Source of the DNA: Bacteroidota bacterium
GTDB taxonomy: Bacteria > Bacteroidota > Bacteroidia > Sphingobacteriales > Sphingobacteriaceae
Direction: 5' to 3'
DNA: 64,000 nt
Assembly: GCA_023450085.1 (NCBI GenBank)
Contig: JAEXHI010000037.1
Location: 1 to 64,000, forward strand
Each line of letters opens with the position of its first letter. The first letter of the stretch is position 1. The notes under the pieces are model-generated. The model did no database searches. It saw only the letters and a list, made by a program, of their open reading frames with translations, and was not told where the DNA came from. Below, piece after piece: positions 33,493-42,193 of this stretch. The position numbers were made by a program, and so were the translations under genes.

Positions 33493-33795
33493 ATGAGGCA
33501 TCTTGTCACCATATCACTTGTGTTTTTCAGTCTTTCCCACTTGGCTAAAGCCGACCGTGTGGAAGGGACTCGTTATTTGACCGAGCGTTATTGTGCCAAA
33601 CAGCAAACCACAGCTGAGCAGAGTTCTATCCGCTCGATACAGGATTTGCAAGACTTGCCCCATTTTATTTTGTCTAATAATCAGTTGAGCGCCATTGGTG
33701 TGCTTTCTAGCGAAAACTGTATCAAATACAATGTCCGTAATCAGCCTCTTGCTTATTCGGTTACGTTAGAAAATCCGAGGAACAATAGCCCCTAG
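33493..33795 (+). CDS. Small putative secreted protein
   Basis: The 100-aa frame begins with a good signal peptide (MRHLVTISLVFFSLSHLAKA) and continues with a polar sequence containing two Cys, but no recognised domain. A consensus -7 box ends 8 nt upstream. It fills an otherwise empty 700-bp gap between the divergent histidine kinase gene and secA. Codon use is ordinary. It could be real or a chance frame; the signal peptide plus promoter favour a real gene. Confidence 0.5.
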   Translation: MRHLVTISLVFFSLSHLAKADRVEGTRYLTERYCAKQQTTAEQSSIRSIQDLQDLPHFILSNNQLSAIGVLSSENCIKYNVRNQPLAYSVTLENPRNNSP

Positions 33796-34057
33796 CGCTA
33801 TTAAAAACCAATCATAAATTTCGTTTATAACGAGTGAAGATGCTGCGGCTGTCAAGTTGACCTATAACAAAGGTATGGCTTGGTTGTTGTATGTTGATTT
33901 GCGATTTTGCTTGCCTACGGTAAGCGAGCACTAACGAAATAAGATTGTTGAAAAGCTGTAAACTGTTGATTTTCGAAACAATTAATCGATTAAACAGTTA
34001 ACCCATTTTCAGCAATTAACCAATTAAACAATAATACCATTTAACAACAGAATAAAC
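33796..34057 (+). other. Intergenic region upstream of secA
   Basis: This 262-bp gap holds A/T-rich short repeats of the ATTAACCAATTAAACA and ACTGTTGATT kind between 33950 and 34035 but no gene. No consensus -7 box is seen close to secA, so its promoter is not identified. Confidence 0.35.
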
Positions 34058-37000
34058 ATGTTAGGATTTTTAGCCAAGATTTTTGGAAGCAAATCAGAAA
34101 GAGATATAAAGGCGCTACAACCTATCGTAGCACAAATTAACGAGGAATACGCAAAGCTTTCTTCGTTAAGTAATGATGAGATTAGAAATAAGACCATTGA
34201 ATTCAAAGCCACTATTGCTTCGGCATTGGCAGGTATTGATAAAAAAATTGCCGATTTAAAAACACAAGCAGAGAGTGCTGAACTTTCATTGCAAGAAAAA
34301 ACCAATTTATACGATGAGGTTGATGCTTTGGGCAAAGAGCGTAATGTAGAGTTGGAAAAAGTATTGCAACAAATATTGCCACAAGCTTTCGCAGTAGTTA
34401 AAGAAACTTCACGTCGTTTAAGTGAAAACGAAACCTTAGAGGTAAGTGCTACTGAGTTTGATAGGGAGATGGCTACCAGAAAAAACAATGTTAAAATTGT
34501 TGGTGACAAAGCTTTATGGGCTAATAAATGGGAAGCTGCAGGTAACCAAGTAGCGTGGAACATGGTGCACTACGATGTTCAGTTAATTGGTGGTATGGTG
34601 TTGCACAGTGGTAAAATTGCCGAGATGGCTACTGGTGAGGGTAAAACCTTGGTGAGTACCTTGCCTGCTTATTTAAATGCATTGGCTGGACAAGGTGTAC
34701 ACATTGTAACGGTGAACGACTACCTTGCCCGTCGTGACTCGGAGTGGAATGGTCCATTGTTCGAGTTCCATGGTTTAAGTGTCGATTGTATCGATAAACA
34801 CCAACCAAACTCAGAAGAAAGAAGAAAAGCTTACTTAGCAGATATTACTTACGGTACCAACAATGAGTTTGGTTTCGATTACCTGCGTGACAATATGTCG
34901 CAAACACCAGAACAATTGGTGCAACGTAAATTGCATTTTGCAATGGTGGATGAGGTCGATTCAGTGTTAATTGATGATGCACGTACACCATTGATTATTT
35001 CGGGGCCAGTTCCTTTTGGCGACCAACACGAATTCCACGAGTTGAAACCTCGTATTGAGCGTTTGGTAAATGCACAAAAAACATACGTTACACAAGCGTT
35101 AAACTCAGCAAAAAATTTAATCAATAGTGGGAATGTAGGTACAGAAGAAGGCGAAGGTGGTTTAGCATTATTGCGTGCACACCGTGGTTTGCCTAAAACT
35201 AAGGCCTTAATCAAGTTTTTAAGTGAAGGTAATAACAAGCAAACCTTACTTAAAACAGAAAACTACTACATGGCCGATCAGTCTAAGAACATGCCTAAAG
35301 TAGATGCTGAATTGTTTTTCCATATTGATGAGAAAAATAACCAAGTAGAATTGACGGAAAAAGGAATTGAGTTGATTACCCAAACAGGTGAGGACCCAAG
35401 TTTCTTTGTGTTGCCAGATGTAGGTACTGAAATTGCTGAAATCGAAAAATCGAGCTTGAGTAATGAAGATAAAATTGCACAAAAAGATGCTTTAATGCGT
35501 GATTATGCAGTAAAAGCAGAACGTGTTCACTCGATTAACCAGTTGTTAAAAGCTTATGCTTTATTCGAGAAAGATGTAGAATATATCATTGATGAAGGCA
35601 AGGTTAAAATTGTAGATGAGCAAACGGGTCGTATCATGGAAGGCCGTCGTTATTCTGACGGTTTACACCAAGCGATTGAGGCAAAAGAAAATGTGAAAGT
35701 GGAAGATGCTTCACAAACTTATGCGACGGTTACTTTACAAAACTATTTCCGTATGTACCACAAACTTTGCGGTATGACGGGTACAGCAACTACAGAAGCT
35801 GGAGAGTTTTGGTCAATCTACAAGTTGGACGTAGTGGAAATTCCTACGAACAGAGTAATTTCTAGAAAAGATGAACAAGATTACGTTTACCGTACGGTAA
35901 GAGAGAAATATAATGCGGTAGCAGAAGAAATCGTGAAATTAACGGAAGCTGGCCGACCTGTATTGGTGGGTACTACTTCAGTAGAGATTTCGGAGTTACT
36001 AAGCCGTATGCTCAAATTGAGAGGCATTAAACACAACGTGTTAAACGCGAAAATGCACCAAAGAGAGGCGGATATTGTAGCTGAAGCAGGTCAAGCTGGT
36101 CAGGTAACTATTGCTACCAACATGGCTGGTCGTGGTACCGACATTAAGTTGGGCCCAGGTGTTAAAGAAGCTGGAGGTTTGGCCATTATCGGTACAGAGC
36201 GTCACGAGTCTCGTCGTGTAGACAGACAGTTGCGTGGTCGTTCAGGTCGTCAAGGTGACCCAGGTACTTCACAGTTCTTTGTGTCGTTAGAGGATAACTT
36301 GATGCGTTTATTCGGTTCAGAGCGTATCTCTAACATCATGGTGCGTATGGGTATCGAAGAGGGCGAAGTAATTCAGCACTCAATGATTACCAACTCTATT
36401 GAAAGAGCACAGAAAAAAGTAGAAGAGAATAACTTTGGTGTACGTAAGCGTTTGTTAGAATATGATGATGTGATGAACTCGCAACGTTCTGTGATTTACG
36501 CTAAGCGTCGTAATGCCTTATTTGGTGAGCGTTTGGACGTTGACATGAACAACATGATTTTTGATGTTGCCGAAGATATCGTAACCGAATACAAAGAAGA
36601 ATCAAACTATGAAGGCTTTAAGCTGGAAGTAATCAAAAACTTCTCGGTAGATACTGAAATCACAGAGCAAGAATTCAATAGCAAAAAAATCCACGATTTA
36701 ACAGATAAGTTGTTCGAAGAAGTAACCACTTTCTACATCCGTAAATCAGAAGCCGTTGTAAACCAAGCGATGCCAGTATTGCAACAAGTGTTTGCAGATA
36801 GAGGCGATGTAATTGAGCAAATTGTGGTTCCTTTTACAGATGGTATACGCCATATTCAAGTTCCTGTGGAGCTTAAAAAGGCGATTGAGAACAATGGTAA
36901 GGAAATTACTAAATCTTTCGAGAAAACCATCGTATTGGCTTTAATTGACGATAGCTGGAAGGAGCATTTGCGTGAAATGGATGAGTTGAAGCAATCGGTA

Positions 37001-37360
37001 CAAAATGCCGTTTATGAGCAAAAAGATCCATTGATTATCTATAAAATGGAGGCTTTCAACTTGTTCAAAAACATGCTTAACGTAGTGAACAAAGAAGTGG
37101 TGAGCTTCTTGTTTAAAGGCGGTATCCCAATGCAACAAGAGCCTGAACAAGTAAGAGAAGCAGTTGCGCCAAAACCTCAACCTAAGTTGAATGCTACTAA
37201 GCAGGAGTACGGTGACCAATCTGATTTGGATTTAGTAGGTGATACTCGTGAGCCTCAGCCTTTGCAACCAATTAGAAAAGAAGCAACAGTTGGCCGTAAC
37301 GAGCCTTGTCCTTGCGGAAGTGGCAAGAAATTTAAGAACTGCCACGGAGCAAATCTTTAA
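34058..37360 (+). CDS. secA: Preprotein translocase ATPase SecA
   Basis: SecA drives unfolded preproteins through SecYEG. The 1100-aa product has all motor landmarks: Walker A ATGEGKT near residue 190, DEVDSVLIDDARTPLIISG in outline near 297 (Walker B), the second-domain block GTATTEAGEFWSIY, AGRGTDIKLG, and RQLRGRSGRQGDPGTSQFF in outline. The C-terminus has the zinc/SecB-binding motif CPCGSGKKFKNCH. It is longer than the E. coli protein (about 900 aa) because of insertions in the nucleotide-binding and helical regions, which is usual in Bacteroidota. It is a single gene with a terminator 52 bp downstream; the channel subunit gene secG lies at 2946. Confidence 0.97.
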   Translation: MLGFLAKIFGSKSERDIKALQPIVAQINEEYAKLSSLSNDEIRNKTIEFKATIASALAGIDKKIADLKTQAESAELSLQEKTNLYDEVDALGKERNVELEKVLQQILPQAFAVVKETSRRLSENETLEVSATEFDREMATRKNNVKIVGDKALWANKWEAAGNQVAWNMVHYDVQLIGGMVLHSGKIAEMATGEGKTLVSTLPAYLNALAGQGVHIVTVNDYLARRDSEWNGPLFEFHGLSVDCIDKHQPNSEERRKAYLADITYGTNNEFGFDYLRDNMSQTPEQLVQRKLHFAMVDEVDSVLIDDARTPLIISGPVPFGDQHEFHELKPRIERLVNAQKTYVTQALNSAKNLINSGNVGTEEGEGGLALLRAHRGLPKTKALIKFLSEGNNKQTLLKTENYYMADQSKNMPKVDAELFFHIDEKNNQVELTEKGIELITQTGEDPSFFVLPDVGTEIAEIEKSSLSNEDKIAQKDALMRDYAVKAERVHSINQLLKAYALFEKDVEYIIDEGKVKIVDEQTGRIMEGRRYSDGLHQAIEAKENVKVEDASQTYATVTLQNYFRMYHKLCGMTGTATTEAGEFWSIYKLDVVEIPTNRVISRKDEQDYVYRTVREKYNAVAEEIVKLTEAGRPVLVGTTSVEISELLSRMLKLRGIKHNVLNAKMHQREADIVAEAGQAGQVTIATNMAGRGTDIKLGPGVKEAGGLAIIGTERHESRRVDRQLRGRSGRQGDPGTSQFFVSLEDNLMRLFGSERISNIMVRMGIEEGEVIQHSMITNSIERAQKKVEENNFGVRKRLLEYDDVMNSQRSVIYAKRRNALFGERLDVDMNNMIFDVAEDIVTEYKEESNYEGFKLEVIKNFSVDTEITEQEFNSKKIHDLTDKLFEEVTTFYIRKSEAVVNQAMPVLQQVFADRGDVIEQIVVPFTDGIRHIQVPVELKKAIENNGKEITKSFEKTIVLALIDDSWKEHLREMDELKQSVQNAVYEQKDPLIIYKMEAFNLFKNMLNVVNKEVVSFLFKGGIPMQQEPEQVREAVAPKPQPKLNATKQEYGDQSDLDLVGDTREPQPLQPIRKEATVGRNEPCPCGSGKKFKNCHGANL

Positions 37361-37374
37361 CGGTTAAATTACAA

Positions 37375-37403
37375 CCTTACGAAGTTTACAAAACTTCGTA
37401 AGG
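37375..37403 (+). terminator. Stem-loop directly after secA
   Basis: CCTTACGAAGTTT at 37375-37387 is complementary to 37391-37403. It is followed by an A-rich stretch rather than a T-run, so it may work together with the true terminator just downstream. Confidence 0.55.
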
Positions 37404-37412
37404 CTAAAAAAT

Positions 37413-37449
37413 AAAAATCCCCAAGTGCCAAAGCGCTTGGGGATTTTTT
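37413..37449 (+). terminator. Intrinsic terminator of secA
   Basis: A GC-rich stem (AATCCCCAAGTGC, complement GCGCTTGGGGATT with one G-T pair) is flanked by As and followed by six Ts. Confidence 0.9.
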
Positions 37450-37546
37450 GTTTGTTATTTCGATCCTGAGCTTTCGGGAGAGAAATCTCTGAGAGGTTAT
37501 CACGATAACTACTCTTATAAACTTTGTATCGTAATAGTATTTAAAT

Positions 37547-37580
37547 AAAAAGCCCTGGTTTTTAAACCAAGGCTTTTTAT
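37547..37580. terminator. Bidirectional terminator before the collagen-like gene
   Basis: AAAGCC(C)TGGTTT at 37549-37562 pairs with AAACCA-AGGCTTT at 37564-37577 with one bulged base, flanked by A and T runs on both sides. On the minus strand it ends the surface-protein operon. Confidence 0.8.
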
Positions 37581-37596
37581 GATTTATTCTTCTTTC

Positions 37597-38724
37597 TTAA
37601 AATGGGAACCAATAGGTGCCATTATATATAAAGATCATTCCAAGCTTAACCCCTTTAGTCGCCACACTCGAAAAATTGCTAATCATCGAGGCACCCCATT
37701 CAGCATTATCTTGTCTAAATTTTTTACCATTAGGATCTATGGTAGCAGAAGAACTTTCTGTAGAAACATAAATCATAGTTCCTACAGTTGGGTTCGCAGG
37801 AAGTTTAATTGTAAATGCTCCAGTAATATAAACAAATTGATTTGCGTCGTTTAATGTCGTGTTAGCTGTTGCAGTCACCGTTAAAAGACCACCACCACCG
37901 CCGCTAGGTGTAGCCCACGTTCCGTCACCTCTTAAATAGGTCGAGCTAGTTGCTCCAGCAGGAAGCTTTGCGATGGTCACTGCGTTGGCTGCTAATTTAT
38001 CTGTGGTTACAGCGCTGTTAAGGATTTTATTAGTGTTTACGGCGTTGTTTGCTATGCTGGTTACTGCTGTACTCGAAATTGTAACATCGCCAGTAACAGT
38101 TTGAGGTACTCCTGGTGCATAAGGAGCTGTACTATTTGTCAAAATTAATTGGGCTCCACCAGTTCCGTTAGCAAAACCGTCACCAGCATCTCCTTTATCT
38201 CCTTTTGCACCGGCAGCACCAGCAGCGCCAGTAGCACCTGCAGAAGCCAATAACGTCCAAGTTGAAGGATAAGCGTTCGGAGTTTGCCCTACCAAACCTG
38301 GAGTTGAATTGATATACATGTAGTAAGAACCGCTATAAGTTACTGCATCCCGATAGGTATAGGAATTAACAGAACTGCTGTACGCTCCTCTGTAATTAAT
38401 ACCTATCTCGCCAGCTGGCCCTTGAGGACCCGCAGTTCCAGTACTGATATATTGCCATACTGGTGATGCTGGAGTCCCCGAATTATAATAAAAACCTGAT
38501 GTCCCGTCTGTTTGATACACTAATAGGCCGGTTGCAGGAGTTGTGATCGCGGTTTTTTGTGCTGCGGTCATCCTTGGGATCAGTACGCCTTTTGTAGTGC
38601 TTTTAATGTCCAGCATTGAGCTGCTGTTAGCAGTTGAACCGTCGGTATTAATGGCTACATTCTGAGCACTTGCGAAAAATGAAAGTGTTAGAAGAGAAAG
38701 TAAGGGTAAAAATTTAACCTTCAT
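37597..38724 (-). CDS. Exported surface protein with collagen-like Gly-X-Y stretches
   Basis: The 375-aa product has a signal peptide (ending FFASAQ), then the block SSMLDIKSTTKGVLIPRMTA and GLLVYQTDGTSGFYYNSG, a start common in Bacteroidota exported proteins. Two Gly-X-Y stretches follow: GPQGPAGEIG near 99-108 and GATGAAGAAGAKGDKGDAGDG-like near 168-188 (shortened here). After them come VTTDKLAANAVTIAKL repeats and a beta-rich end. Collagen-like stretches suggest trimerisation. No type IX sorting domain is visible at its end. It is 7 bp behind the T9SS-cargo gene on the same strand and ends at a terminator, so the two form an operon. A surface fibre or adhesin role is inference. Confidence 0.8.
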   Translation of the reverse strand: MKVKFLPLLSLLTLSFFASAQNVAINTDGSTANSSSMLDIKSTTKGVLIPRMTAAQKTAITTPATGLLVYQTDGTSGFYYNSGTPASPVWQYISTGTAGPQGPAGEIGINYRGAYSSSVNSYTYRDAVTYSGSYYMYINSTPGLVGQTPNAYPSTWTLLASAGATGAAGAAGAKGDKGDAGDGFANGTGGAQLILTNSTAPYAPGVPQTVTGDVTISSTAVTSIANNAVNTNKILNSAVTTDKLAANAVTIAKLPAGATSSTYLRGDGTWATPSGGGGGLLTVTATANTTLNDANQFVYITGAFTIKLPANPTVGTMIYVSTESSSATIDPNGKKFRQDNAEWGASMISNFSSVATKGVKLGMIFIYNGTYWFPF

Positions 38725-38731
38725 ATAGAAC

Positions 38732-40078
38732 TTAATTTTTGATGAATTTTAATTGATTGCTTATCGTAGGATTAGAGATTTGTATGAAATAGGTGCCCGA
38801 AGGGAGCTGAGAAACGTCGAAATTGAAATGGTTTAATCCGGCGTTAGCTTGTATGCTTTTGCTCAATTCCACTTTTCCGATACTTGAAATTACAGATAAC
38901 TTTACTTGTTGCGCAAGCGGCATATAAAAACTTCCGTTGATATCCTTAAGGGTAGGGTTCGGATAAATGCTAGCTTGTTCGTCTTTTGTCAAACTAAAAT
39001 TAATCGGTAAAATATTTGAATAGGTGGTTTTCCCATCTTTGTCAACCGCTGTGATACGGTAATAGTTAATTCCTAGAAGAGGATTTCTGTCATCGATACC
39101 GTAATTATTATCCTTTGAAACGTCACTTTTTGAACCTACTTGTGAAAAGGAAATGAATTTTTTGCCATCGTAACTTTTTTCCGTTAAGAAATGGCTTACT
39201 TCCACTTCGTTGATGGTTAGCCACTTTAGGGTCACACCGCCTTTTTGTACTTTTCCAGATAGCGTTAAGGCAGATAAAGGTAAGGTGAAATCATTTACCA
39301 ATGATATTCGGCCTAAAGCATCCACGCCACTTACCTCCACATAATTTTGAGGGGCATTGATGGTCACATTATTTAAGCTCGTCCAACTGGTCCCGTTATC
39401 ACCAGAAATCGCTAGTCTGAATTGGCTTTCTTGTAACCCATTTAATTCATTGCCATCTAAATACAGAAACCTTAAGGTCGCATTTAAATTGTTATTGTTG
39501 GTGGGAATGATATCAAAAAAACGTTTGACGGTTTGGTTGCTGCCATCAGAAAGGGCGTAGTTACCTCTTTTAATGGTTGTGTTCCCCCAATTGCTTGGGC
39601 TTGTGATGACTACCCCGATGTTGCCTAGATTAATGCCCGATGGATTGTTTAAGTTCGCATTAGCGATAACATAGCCAGAGTTCCCTGTCGCAAAACTGTT
39701 ATTAGTTTCGTTTAATAATAAACCGGTACTACCAAGATTCAGTTCATATCCATTGAGGTCTAACAGTCCAGAGCTAAAGTCAAAGGAGCCACTTAGAGAA
39801 ATATTGCTTCCTAAGTTTAATTTGCTTCCTGTAGTTTTTGCTAAGGAAATGTTTTTAATAGAAGTATTTCCGGTGATTTGATTGTTATTACTGCCAGAAA
39901 AAATCAATTTTCCATCACCAGAAATAGTGCTGTTTGCATAATCTAAGGAAATATCATTCAAATTGATGTTTGCACCTGAAGTAATAACGATAGCAGTTCC
40001 GTCGGAAACTTTCATTTGTGCTGAGGCAGTCCATGACAGCGCACAAAACAGTAGGGGGCTGAGAGCTTTATATTTCAT
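38732..40078 (-). CDS. T9SS type A sorting-domain surface protein
   Basis: The 448-aa product has a signal peptide (ending WTASAQ), a long beta-rich region with Asn/Ser/Gly-rich repeats (GNTSIKNISLAKT, LNLGSNISLSGSF, ELNLGSTGLLLNET), a middle Ig-like domain (LSGKVQKGGVTLKW, FLTEKSYDGKKF), and a C-terminal type A sorting domain with SIYPNPT, KVELSKSIQANAG and SGTYFIQI. The type IX system would therefore export it and probably attach it to the surface. It is transcribed together with the collagen-like gene 7 bp downstream. Binding partner or substrate is unknown. Confidence 0.9.
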   Translation of the reverse strand: MKYKALSPLLFCALSWTASAQMKVSDGTAIVITSGANINLNDISLDYANSTISGDGKLIFSGSNNNQITGNTSIKNISLAKTTGSKLNLGSNISLSGSFDFSSGLLDLNGYELNLGSTGLLLNETNNSFATGNSGYVIANANLNNPSGINLGNIGVVITSPSNWGNTTIKRGNYALSDGSNQTVKRFFDIIPTNNNNLNATLRFLYLDGNELNGLQESQFRLAISGDNGTSWTSLNNVTINAPQNYVEVSGVDALGRISLVNDFTLPLSALTLSGKVQKGGVTLKWLTINEVEVSHFLTEKSYDGKKFISFSQVGSKSDVSKDNNYGIDDRNPLLGINYYRITAVDKDGKTTYSNILPINFSLTKDEQASIYPNPTLKDINGSFYMPLAQQVKLSVISSIGKVELSKSIQANAGLNHFNFDVSQLPSGTYFIQISNPTISNQLKFIKN

Positions 40079-40419
40079 GTTATTCTTGAGAGGAGTAAAG
40101 TTACAGATATTTTATAGTTGTTAAAATAAAAAGAACAGCTAAATACTCATCTAAATTTCGCTGATAACATGGAGCGATTTTATGCTGTTTACAAATGGTG
40201 ATAGTAGTGTTTTTCATCTCTCTTTATCGAAAGAGCAAAGTAGGTTGTAATGAATATGTCCTTGTTTTCTGACGAATTTCAGCTAGATATTGCTCAATTA
40301 CAAGTAATGAGATTTGTATTAGCAGTTTAGAATGCCGATTTTTGCGAGTAGTTCAGCATTTCGATGCTTCATTTCCAATAGTTTGTGTAATCACAAGCCA
40401 AGGAAAACCACCCAAAAAT
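40079..40419. other. Gene-free divergent region
   Basis: This 341-bp gap separates the divergent T9SS and SPOR genes. An ATG-started frame upstream of the SPOR start runs through it but gives an untypical N-terminus. TAACTTTA (minus strand, about 40096-40103) is one base from the -7 consensus and could serve the T9SS operon. No repeat or RNA is recognised. Confidence 0.35.
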
Positions 40420-40854
40420 ATGAGAATTGTAGTTTTATTTTCTTTACTGTTTGTTTGCCATTTTTCTTTTGCCCAAAGCAAAGGTGAAGTTACTGTAGTA
40501 AAAGACCCTTTAATCGATAGCTTGATCGCTAAACGTATCGAACTAAATAAAGTAAAACCTACAGTGAGCAATCCAAGTGGAAATACCATTGTGTCGTCAA
40601 TGGGTTTTAGGGTGCAAATTTACTATGGAGCAGATAGACGTGAGGCCTTTTCCGAACAGGCTAAATTTAAGGCAAGCTACCCCAAACTCAATACCTATAT
40701 TACTTACAAAGAGCCAAATTATTACCTGCGGGTGGGCGATTATCGGACCAGACTGGAGGCTCAAAAATTTTTAAACGAACTGCGGCCCAGTTATCCAACC
40801 CTATTTATTTTTAGAGAAAAGATTAACGCGCCAATATTAGAAGTAGATAAATAG
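40420..40854 (+). CDS. Exported SPOR-domain protein
   Basis: The 144-aa product begins with a signal peptide (MRIVVLFSLLFVCHFSFAQ). It ends in a SPOR-like domain (about 65-135): GFRVQIYYGADRREAFSEQ, YPKLNTYITYKEPNYYLRVGDYRT in outline, and EAQKFLNELRPSYPTLFIF. SPOR domains bind denuded peptidoglycan glycan strands, often at division sites. The start at 40420 gives a clean signal peptide; the frame upstream to 40342 does not. It lies 79 bp before the amidohydrolase gene on the same strand and may share its transcript. Confidence 0.87.
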   Translation: MRIVVLFSLLFVCHFSFAQSKGEVTVVKDPLIDSLIAKRIELNKVKPTVSNPSGNTIVSSMGFRVQIYYGADRREAFSEQAKFKASYPKLNTYITYKEPNYYLRVGDYRTRLEAQKFLNELRPSYPTLFIFREKINAPILEVDK

Positions 40855-40933
40855 TTAACGGTTGGCAGTTTTCAGTTAACAAAGTATAAGACTAAAAAAC
40901 AAACCAACAAACCACCCAAAAAACTAACCAAAA

Positions 40934-42115
40934 ATGAAACAAAAAATACAAGAACTATCCGCTCAAATTTTTAAAGAAGTGGTAGGTTTTCGTCAACATA
41001 TACACGCCAATCCTGAATTGTCTTTTCACGAGTACGAAACTTCAAAGTATGTTAAAGATAAATTGACCAGCTGGGGAATTCCCTTTACAGAAATGGCCAA
41101 TACCGGTGTAGTAGGTTTAATTACGGGAGCTAAGGCTTCTGATCAGGTCATCGCTTTGCGTGCTGATATGGATGCATTGCCTATTGTCGAAGCAAATGAC
41201 AAACCCTACAAATCAAAAAATGAAGGCGTAATGCATGCTTGCGGTCACGATGTGCATACTTCATCGTTGTTGGGTACAGCTTATATTCTTAACCAACTGA
41301 AGGAAGATTTTGCTGGTACAGTAAAATTGGTTTTTCAACCTGCGGAGGAATTGTTGCCTGGGGGTGCAAGCATCATGATCAAAGAGGGCGTCTTAGAAAA
41401 TCCAGCACCGCAAGCCATCATTGGTCAACATGTAATGCCTTTAATTGAGACAGGAAAAGTAGGTTTCCGTTCGGGAATTTATATGGCTTCTACTGATGAA
41501 CTTTATGTGACGGTAACAGGAAAAGGCGGGCATGGCGCACAGCCACATCAAAATATTGATCCTGTGTTGATTACTGCCCATATCATTGTGGCCTTGCAAC
41601 AAATTGTGAGTAGAAATGCAGATCCACGTTTGCCATCGGTATTGTCTTTTGGTAAGGTAAACGCTAATGGTGCTACCAATGTTATTCCTAATGAGGTAAA
41701 GCTGGAGGGAACCTTTAGGACTTTGAATGAAGAGTGGAGAAATGAAGCCCATCGTTTGATGAAGAAAATGGCCGAAGGTATTGCGGAAAGTATGGGTGGA
41801 AGTTGTCATTTCGATATCCACAGAGGCTATCCATTTTTAATTAACGAAGAAAAATTGACGGATAACGCCAAAGCGCTTGCTGAAGACTATCTCGGAAAAG
41901 AAAACGTAATAGATTTGGATATTTGGATGGCAGCAGAAGATTTCGCCTATTATTCGCAAGTGACCAATGCTTGTTTTTACCGTTTAGGAACTGGAAACGC
42001 AGCAAAAGGAACCACCTACTCGGTACATACTCCAAACTTCGATATCGACGAAGATGCTTTGAAAACCTCAACAGGTTTAATGGCTTATCTTGCCCTGAAA
42101 CAATTGGGCAATTAA
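40934..42115 (+). CDS. M20-family amidohydrolase, cytoplasmic
   Basis: The 393-aa metallopeptidase-like enzyme has the M20D set: IHANPELSFHEYET, the metal-site block RADMDALPI, HACGHDVH at about 101-108, and FQPAEELLPGGASIMI with the catalytic Glu pair. A C-terminal metal ligand region (WMAAEDFAYY, TYSVHTPNFD) follows. Such enzymes remove acyl groups from N-acyl amino acids or related amides. There is no signal peptide, unlike the paralogue at 50528. The substrate is not known. A hairpin with a T-rich tail follows 31 bp after its stop. Confidence 0.92.
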   Translation: MKQKIQELSAQIFKEVVGFRQHIHANPELSFHEYETSKYVKDKLTSWGIPFTEMANTGVVGLITGAKASDQVIALRADMDALPIVEANDKPYKSKNEGVMHACGHDVHTSSLLGTAYILNQLKEDFAGTVKLVFQPAEELLPGGASIMIKEGVLENPAPQAIIGQHVMPLIETGKVGFRSGIYMASTDELYVTVTGKGGHGAQPHQNIDPVLITAHIIVALQQIVSRNADPRLPSVLSFGKVNANGATNVIPNEVKLEGTFRTLNEEWRNEAHRLMKKMAEGIAESMGGSCHFDIHRGYPFLINEEKLTDNAKALAEDYLGKENVIDLDIWMAAEDFAYYSQVTNACFYRLGTGNAAKGTTYSVHTPNFDIDEDALKTSTGLMAYLALKQLGN

Positions 42116-42145
42116 CTAGTCAAACAAATGTTAGGCATATAAATT

Positions 42146-42190
42146 GCTAAAGTAAAAGGCGTTTGCTTTTTTACTTTAGCTTTAATTTTT
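42146..42190 (+). terminator. Hairpin after the amidohydrolase gene
   Basis: A perfect 12-bp stem (GCTAAAGTAAAA at 42146-42157 with its complement at 42169-42180) is followed by TTTAATTTTTAT. It may be a terminator; the right arm also contains TACTTTAG, one base off a -7 box for the next gene. Confidence 0.65.
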
Positions 42191-42193
42191 ATC

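Noticed and set aside
37597..38724. Phage tail fibre or tail collar protein
   Set aside because: A Gly-X-Y and beta-rich exported protein could suggest this, but it has a signal peptide and lies in an operon with a T9SS-cargo gene; no phage gene is near.
40342..40419. Longer start for the SPOR protein
   Set aside because: The extra residues precede an otherwise clean signal peptide and have no conserved pattern, so the ATG at 40420 is preferred.
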